Shown here: piece after piece, positions 6,342-10,256 of the stretch
Position numbering within the stretch: the first letter of the stretch is position 1
Layout of the letters: each line of letters begins with the position of its first letter
NCBI GenBank assembly: GCA_903873355.1
Contig: CAIQOG010000062.1
Location: 1 to 10,256, forward strand
DNA length: 10,256 nucleotides
Source of the DNA: an uncultured Bacteroidales bacterium
GTDB lineage: Bacteria; Bacteroidota; Bacteroidia; Bacteroidales; Paludibacteraceae
Direction: 5' to 3'
The notes under the pieces: generated by a model
Database searches by the model: none
Seen by the model: the letters and a program-made list of their open reading frames with translations, nothing else
What the model was told of the DNA's origin: nothing
Made by a program: the position numbers and the translations under genes

Positions 6342-8303
6342 ATGAATGTTGATTTCAGACTGGATAATTCATATCTGTGGAAATACTATTTGGCAGTAAT
6401 AAAAAACATATTAATACTGTTTATGCTGTTTATGTTGACACGAGTTGTGTTTATGTATTATAATGCTAAGTATTTTCAAAATATAAATCAGGATGACTGG
6501 TTTTTACTTTTAAAAGGTTCAATCCAATTTGATTTATCGGGAATTCTATATGTGAATTCGCTTTATATCCTTTTGGTATTTTTCCCATTACCCGTTTCAT
6601 GGCGTTCTTCAAATATTTTCCGGAAATTAATCCAATGGATTTTTGTAATTACTAATGGGTTTGCCCTGATATTAAACATTATAGATACAATTTACTTTGA
6701 GTTTTCACAACGCAGAACGACCTGGAGTATTATTCATGAGTTTTCACACACGAATAATCTGCTTAAAGTCTTTGTGGATGCCATGCTTGATAATTGGTTG
6801 TTGGTATTATTAGGATTATGTTTTTTCCCATTTCTTTACCTTACTTTCTATTCAACGAAAATTAAAATTAAGAATTATCAACCCTGGAAATACTGGCTTA
6901 TTACAGTACTTTTTTTTCTTATTGCCATTAGTTCGACAGTAATTGGAATTCGTGGAGGCGTAGGTCGGTATGTTCGCCCGATAACTATCAGTAATGCGAA
7001 TCAATATGTAAACAAACCGATTGAATCATCATTCATTCTGAATACCCCTTTTACAGTAATTCGAACAATAGAAAATAATAGTTTGCCTCAATTCTCCTAT
7101 TTTAAAAACCTGGCGGAACCCGAACGAATTCAATCAACAGCTTATTATCCCCATAATAAAGGCCAGATGAAGAAATTAAATGTGGTGGTGTTGATAATGG
7201 AAAGCTTTGGTCGTGAGTATATAGGATCGCTGAACAAAGACCTGATAGGCTCAGATTATAAAGGATATACACCATTTCTCGATTCAATAATTGGTAAAAG
7301 TCTGACTTTTGAAACAACAATAGCTAATGGACGAAAATCAATCGATGCACTTCCTTCAATTTTAGCTTCTATTCCAAGGATTGGTGAACCGTATTTCGTG
7401 GGTGATTATGGCAACAATCAGGTACTTAGTCTGGCCGGTGATTTGAAGAAAAAGGGATATTATTCAGCTTTTTTTCATGGCGCGCCCAATGGGTCAATGG
7501 GTTTCTGGGCATTTGCCAAAACAAGTGGTTTTAATGATTATTTTGGAATGAATGAGTATGGTCGTTATAAAGATTTTGATGGTACGTGGGCAATATGGGA
7601 TGAACCATTTTTTCAATACTTTGCCGACAAGATGAACACTTTTCACGAACCATTCGTAACTGCCATGTTTTCAGCAAGTTCACACCATCCATATGTTGTT
7701 CCGGAAGAATATAAATCTCAACTCAAAGACGGAACGCTGCCGATTCATAAATGTGTGAGATACACCGATTTATCTTTGAAACACTTCTTTGAAAAGGCAT
7801 CAAAAATGCCATGGTTCAAGCGCACTCTTTTTGTGATTACTGCAGATCACACGAATGCCACCGACCAACCTCTTTACCAAAATGACATAGGTTTACATGC
7901 AGTTCCGATTGTCTTTTACTATCCGGCCGGCATTGCTCCTGAGTACAGAAAGGAAATAGCACAACAGATTGATATTAAGCCATCTGTATTAGGATTTTTA
8001 GGATATGATTTGCCCTATGTGGCTTTTGGAACGGACGTTTTTCATCGTAAAGCGAAAGATGCTTTTGGAACAGATGATGAAAATGGAGTCTATAGCTTCT
8101 ATTCGAATGAATATCTTTTTCAGTTTAATGGCGAAAAAGCAACTGCTTTGTATAACTACAAACAAGACCGAATGCAAAAGATAAACCTGCTCAATAAAGA
8201 CATAAAACAAGCAGGTAAAATGGAATTGCAACTTAAAGCCATTCTGCAAACTTACCAAAGACGAATGAAAGAAAATGACCTGACTGTTAAAGTTCATAAC
8301 TGA
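6342..8303 (+). CDS. LtaS/phosphoglycerol-transferase-like inner-membrane sulfatase-family protein
   Basis: 653 residues. The N-terminal third has about five membrane helices (about 17-39, 65-83, 96-117, 150-170, 184-203). It is followed by a periplasmic sulfatase/alkaline-phosphatase-fold domain (about 279-600). Metal and catalytic blocks seen are VVVLIMESFGREY (281-293, metal ligand E287), ANGRKSIDALPSILASIP (328-345, with S333 at the expected nucleophile position), GTWAIWDEPFF (414-424), SSHHPYVVP (446-454) and VITADHTN (498-505, D502/H503). This is the layout of LtaS, MdoB and related lipid-head-group transferases, which move phosphoglycerol or phosphoethanolamine from a phospholipid onto a glycan or lipid. 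Gram-negative Bacteroidota make no lipoteichoic acid, so the likely acceptor is a periplasmic or surface glycan, possibly the product of the neighbouring cluster; that is inference. True sulfatase activity is less likely, as no C/S-x-P-x-R motif is seen. The gene stands alone, divergent from rnhA. Confidence 0.87.
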   Translation: MNVDFRLDNSYLWKYYLAVIKNILILFMLFMLTRVVFMYYNAKYFQNINQDDWFLLLKGSIQFDLSGILYVNSLYILLVFFPLPVSWRSSNIFRKLIQWIFVITNGFALILNIIDTIYFEFSQRRTTWSIIHEFSHTNNLLKVFVDAMLDNWLLVLLGLCFFPFLYLTFYSTKIKIKNYQPWKYWLITVLFFLIAISSTVIGIRGGVGRYVRPITISNANQYVNKPIESSFILNTPFTVIRTIENNSLPQFSYFKNLAEPERIQSTAYYPHNKGQMKKLNVVVLIMESFGREYIGSLNKDLIGSDYKGYTPFLDSIIGKSLTFETTIANGRKSIDALPSILASIPRIGEPYFVGDYGNNQVLSLAGDLKKKGYYSAFFHGAPNGSMGFWAFAKTSGFNDYFGMNEYGRYKDFDGTWAIWDEPFFQYFADKMNTFHEPFVTAMFSASSHHPYVVPEEYKSQLKDGTLPIHKCVRYTDLSLKHFFEKASKMPWFKRTLFVITADHTNATDQPLYQNDIGLHAVPIVFYYPAGIAPEYRKEIAQQIDIKPSVLGFLGYDLPYVAFGTDVFHRKAKDAFGTDDENGVYSFYSNEYLFQFNGEKATALYNYKQDRMQKINLLNKDIKQAGKMELQLKAILQTYQRRMKENDLTVKVHN

Positions 8304-8373
8304 AAATCAATCACTTATATCACTGTTGGTATCTTTAGCTTCAAATGCATTTTTATATTTCAGTAAAAAAAGG

Positions 8374-8381
8374 TAAATTTG
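8374..8381 (+). promoter_or_regulatory. Candidate -7 element for tRNA-Arg
   Basis: TAAATTTG matches TAnnTTTG and ends 13 bases before the first base of the tRNA, a sensible distance for a short 5' leader. The region where a -33 TTTG would fall is only a T run (8350-8354). Confidence 0.4.
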
Positions 8382-8394
8382 CACTCCCAAAAGC

Positions 8395-8466
8395 GGTCCT
8401 GTAGTTCAATGGATAGAACAAGTGTTTCCTAAACACTAGATCCGGGTTCGATTCCCGGCGGGACTA
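8395..8466 (+). tRNA. tRNA-Arg (anticodon CCT)
   Basis: A full cloverleaf of 72 bases can be folded. The acceptor stem GGTCCTG (8395-8401) pairs with CGGGACT (8459-8465), with G-T pairs at positions 1 and 6. The D stem is GTTC (8404-8407) with GAAC (8416-8419) and a loop containing GG. The anticodon stem AGTGT/ACACT closes the loop TTCCTAA, which places anticodon CCT at 8428-8430, reading codon AGG. The T arm is CCGGG-TTCGATT-CCCGG. The discriminator is A at 8466; CCA is not encoded and must be added after transcription, as is usual in Bacteroidota. Confidence 0.96.
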
Positions 8467-8480
8467 CAATTCAATTGTTC

Positions 8481-8529
8481 AATTCCCAATTATTTAATTT
8501 CCAATTATCGTCATTGGAAATTGGGAATT
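8481..8529. terminator. Long imperfect hairpin between tRNA-Arg and the ABC gene; possible bidirectional terminator
   Basis: The inner stem AATTTCCAAT (8496-8505) pairs perfectly with ATTGGAAATT (8513-8522) around a 7-base loop. An outer arm AATTCCCAAT (8481-8490) is complementary to ATTGGGAATT (8520-8529). The two pairings share three bases, so the left arm carries a short bulge. The element begins 15 bases after the tRNA and ends 2 bases from the stop of the opposing ABC gene, so it could end both transcripts. There is no strong T run, and it may instead be one of the CAATT-rich intergenic repeats common in this phylum. Confidence 0.45.
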
Positions 8530-8531
8530 AT

Positions 8532-9188
8532 TTATTTTGAAATTATCTTCCCATCTTTCATTTCAATCACTCTATCCGACAAAGCAGCAAGTTCCTTGTC
8601 ATGAGTAACAATAACAATCGTCAAGCCAAATTTATCACGTAAATCAAAAAGCAGTTTGTGAAGTTCATCACGGTTTTTAGAGTCCAGACTTCCTGATGGT
8701 TCATCAGCCAAAATCAATGAAGGTTCATTTATCAATGCCCGGGCTACCGCAACACGCTGTTTTTCACCGCCCGAAAGTTCATTGGGTTTATGCTCCATGC
8801 GGTCAGTAAGCTGAAGATATGCCAGAATTTCCTTCGCTTTTTCTTCCGATTTCTTTTTGTCTTTTCGCCCTATCAGAGCCGGAATCATCACATTTTCGAG
8901 TGCGGTAAACTCCGGCAAAAGCTGATGAAACTGAAAAATAAAACCAATGTGTTTATTACGAAATGCCGCCAACTGTTTTTCAGCCAGTTTACTGAAATCA
9001 ATATTGTCAACCAACACTTCTCCTGCATTTGGTTTATCGAGCGTACCCAAAATCTGCAGCAAAGTGGTTTTCCCGGCACCACTTGGTCCTACAATCGAAA
9101 CAATTTCTCCCTTTTTCACGGTCAAGTCAACGCCTTTAAGCACTTCCAAATCACCGAAGCTTTTACGTATATTTTTTGCAGTTATCAT
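8532..9188 (-). CDS. lolD: LolD/MacB-type ABC transporter ATP-binding protein
   Basis: 218 residues, the normal length for this family. ATPase motifs in order are Walker [10 protein letters not shown] (34-42), Q-loop [17 protein letters not shown] (84-100, Gln86), signature LSGGEKQRV (138-146), Walker [10 protein letters not shown] (158-166, catalytic Glu163) and H-loop THD (195-197, His196). [16 protein letters not shown] and DEPSGSLDS are typical of the LolD/FtsE/MacB group. LolD powers the LolCDE complex, which pulls lipoproteins from the inner membrane for delivery to the outer membrane. No permease gene (LolC/E or MacB-like) is in the window, so the partner must be encoded elsewhere and the precise subfamily is inference. 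The ATG at 9188 gives the family-typical start [11 protein letters not shown]. It is divergent from the metalloprotease gene and convergent with tRNA-Arg. Confidence 0.88.
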   Translation of the reverse strand: MITAKNIRKSFGDLEVLKGVDLTVKKGEIVSIVGPSGAGKTTLLQILGTLDKPNAGEVLVDNIDFSKLAEKQLAAFRNKHIGFIFQFHQLLPEFTALENVMIPALIGRKDKKKSEEKAKEILAYLQLTDRMEHKPNELSGGEKQRVAVARALINEPSLILADEPSGSLDSKNRDELHKLLFDLRDKFGLTIVIVTHDKELAALSDRVIEMKDGKIISK

Positions 9189-9214
9189 GATGGCTTAGTT
9201 TTCAAAATTTTATG

Positions 9215-9222
9215 CAAAGTTA
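9215..9222 (-). promoter_or_regulatory. Candidate -7 element for the ABC ATPase gene
   Basis: On the - strand this reads TAACTTTG, an exact TAnnTTTG match, 26 bases before the ATG at 9188. No good -33 TTTG stands at the expected distance. Confidence 0.35.
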
Positions 9223-9266
9223 TTCGTTTCGGGCAATAAACCCGTATTATTTGCTCAAAAAAAATG

Positions 9267-9274
9267 TACCTTTG
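9267..9274 (+). promoter_or_regulatory. Candidate -7 element for the YgjP-like gene
   Basis: TACCTTTG matches TAnnTTTG, 40 bases before the ATG at 9315. A TTTG at 9250-9253 is only 13 bases upstream, too close for the usual -33 spacing, so the assignment rests on the -7 element alone. Confidence 0.38.
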
Positions 9275-9314
9275 TGCTGTTATCATACAGATTTAAACCG
9301 TTTTTAATCAAATT

Positions 9315-10022
9315 ATGCTTACCGATCCGGAATTAGGAACCATTGAATTCGCCAGAAATGAACGGTCGAAGCATATTCGTGTGCGGATTCTGAGCAACGG
9401 TCTTAAAGTATCGATGTCACCACGGGCATCTGAGAGTGACGCAATGAAGTTTATCAATTCCATTCGTGCCAAACTCATTCAGAAGCAGGAGAAAATCGAA
9501 AAAGGTCTCGAAAAACGAAATATCCTGATAGATGAAAAATCCCGACTGCAAACACTGACTTTTACTGTTGAAGCTAAGCCGGTAAGTCGCAAAAACATTT
9601 ATTTCTCGCTTAAAGCAGGTACGTTGAACATTGAATTTCCGTCGGGAACAGACTGCACAACAACCGAAAATCAGCAGTTTTTCTGGAACGGAATCAGCTA
9701 TTTTATGCGGAAGGAAGCTAAAAGACTTTTGCCCGGACGAACCAAACAATTAGCCGATAAATATGGTTTTACTTTCTCGGACGTGAAGATTCAGTCGAGC
9801 AAAACCCGCTGGGGAAGCTGTTCGCGGGCAAAAAGTATCAATTTATCGCTTTATCTGATGCTGTTACCGGCACATTTAGTTGATTACGTGATACTTCACG
9901 AACTTTGTCACACCAAAGAAATGAATCACGGCGATAAATTTTGGGCGTGGATGGACAAAGTAACCGATGGGAAAAGTAAGAATTTGAGAAAAGAATTGAA
10001 AAATTATCATATGCCGCAATAG
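9315..10022 (+). CDS. YgjP-like (DUF45/WLM-type) zinc metalloprotease
   Basis: 235 residues, the usual size for the family. The gluzincin-type motif HELCH (195-199) supplies two zinc-binding His and the catalytic Glu196, and NHGDKFW (204-210) supplies the third likely ligand, His205. Just upstream, SSKTRWGSCSRAKSINLS (161-178) is the family signature of the YgjP/SprT-like group. The N-terminal part (5-110) holds beta-rich segments such as RVRILSNGLKVSMSP (22-36) and a basic helix (43-76) with coiled-coil-like charge. There is no signal peptide, so the protein is cytoplasmic. Cellular substrates of this family are poorly defined, and a specific role is not claimed. It lies 94 bases before the dGTPase gene on the same strand with no clear promoter between, so the two may be co-transcribed. 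G+C is noticeably higher here (31 of 60 bases at 9781-9840). Confidence 0.9.
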   Translation: MLTDPELGTIEFARNERSKHIRVRILSNGLKVSMSPRASESDAMKFINSIRAKLIQKQEKIEKGLEKRNILIDEKSRLQTLTFTVEAKPVSRKNIYFSLKAGTLNIEFPSGTDCTTTENQQFFWNGISYFMRKEAKRLLPGRTKQLADKYGFTFSDVKIQSSKTRWGSCSRAKSINLSLYLMLLPAHLVDYVILHELCHTKEMNHGDKFWAWMDKVTDGKSKNLRKELKNYHMPQ

Positions 10023-10029
10023 TAGAAAG

Positions 10030-10115
10030 TTTTTTAAAGTTCATAAAGTAAAAAGTTGTGGTTTGAACTGACTTTAAGAACTTTACGAACTGATGAACTT
10101 TATAAACTCATAAAG
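10030..10115. repeat. Iterated AAAGTTC/GAACTTT-type short repeats in the intergenic region
   Basis: The 94 bases between the metalloprotease and dGTPase genes consist largely of variants of one short motif on both strands. AAAGTTCATAAAGT (10036-10049) is complementary at 13 of 14 positions to ACTTTAAGAACTTT (10071-10084), giving a possible hairpin with a 21-base loop. Further copies are GAACTTTACGAAC (10078-10090) and GAACTTTATAAACTC (10095-10109), the latter followed by ATAAAG. No promoter match is seen. It could serve as a terminator or attenuating hairpin, or be a dispersed repeat. Confidence 0.6.
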
Positions 10116-10116
10116 A

Positions 10117-10256
10117 ATGAACTGGAATCAACTTTTATCCACCAAGCGTTTCGGACAGGAATCGTACCACGCGAAACGGGACGACGACCGCAGCGAGTTT
10201 CAGCGCGATTATGACCGATTGATTTTTTCGGCACCGTTCCGCAGGATGCAGAATAA
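10117..10256 (+). CDS. dgt: dGTP triphosphohydrolase, N-terminal fragment (runs off window)
   Basis: The ATG at 10117 opens a frame that is uninterrupted to the window end: 46 codons and two bases. The visible protein starts MNWNQLLSTKRFGQESYH (1-18) and continues with DDRSEFQRDYDRLIFSAPFR (23-42), then RMQN. RSEFQRDYDRLIFS and PFRRMQN are the well-conserved beginning of Dgt-type HD-domain dNTPases, which split dGTP into deoxyguanosine and triphosphate. The HD metal motif lies beyond the window, so activity cannot be judged. The start is well supported because the family normally begins with a short MNW-like segment just before KRFGQ. G+C is high relative to the polysaccharide genes. Upstream is the repeat-rich intergenic stretch. 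Confidence 0.88.
   Translation, partial: MNWNQLLSTKRFGQESYHAKRDDDRSEFQRDYDRLIFSAPFRRMQN

Noticed and set aside
6342..8303. Calling this protein a lipoteichoic acid synthase
   Set aside because: Bacteroidota are not known to make lipoteichoic acid; only family membership, not the acceptor, is supported.
8790..9239. 149-codon open frame on the + strand opposite the ABC ATPase
   Set aside because: It lies opposite the Walker A to signature region of a clear ABC ATPase and resembles no known protein; a shadow of codon bias.
1..10256. CRISPR array, insertion sequence, toxin-antitoxin or phage genes
   Set aside because: No evenly spaced direct repeats, transposase or integrase motifs, or paired small ORFs were seen on either strand.

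Overview
The window looks like a chromosomal segment of a Bacteroidota bacterium, probably Bacteroidales/Marinilabiliales. The evidence is: no Shine-Dalgarno sequences; several upstream matches to the Bacteroidota -7 element TAnnTTTG; a tRNA-Arg gene without an encoded CCA; an RNase HI with an N-terminal hybrid-binding domain that ends in ADFGRK; and a Bacteroidota-style dGTPase start. Placement below phylum level is inference.

Region 1 (1-5566, + strand) is the distal part of a surface-polysaccharide operon. It holds a GT2 glycosyltransferase cut by the window edge, a second GT2 that is its paralogue, a 603-residue protein with two different GT2 domains, a fourth GT2-like enzyme, and a polytopic O-antigen ligase/polymerase-type protein. 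Genes are separated by 10-14 bases or overlap (4 bases at 1568-1571, 14 bases at 4307-4320), which suggests one transcript. Together the four glycosyltransferase proteins (five catalytic domains) would add sugars to a lipid-linked glycan on the cytoplasmic face, and the membrane protein would polymerise it or transfer it onto lipid A core outside. The sugars cannot be read from the sequence.

Region 2 (5503-8303) holds an RNase HI gene on the - strand whose 3' end overlaps the ligase gene by 64 bases, and, divergent from it, a membrane-anchored LtaS/phosphoglycerol-transferase-like member of the sulfatase superfamily. The intergenic region between the last two carries candidate promoters for both directions with the same -7 octamer TACTTTTG.

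Region 3 (8304-10256) is housekeeping: tRNA-Arg(CCT), a long imperfect hairpin, a LolD/MacB-type ABC ATPase on the - strand, a divergent YgjP-like zinc metalloprotease, a patch of short A/T-rich iterated repeats, and the first 46 codons of a dGTPase gene that runs off the window.

Base composition varies. A hand count gives 12 G/C in 60 bases at 4381-4440 (ligase) but 31 in 60 at 9781-9840 (metalloprotease), consistent with a variable polysaccharide locus beside core genes. I found no CRISPR array, insertion sequence or phage gene, and no clearly new defence or mobile system. The most unusual items are the antisense ligase/RNase H overlap and the double-glycosyltransferase fusion.
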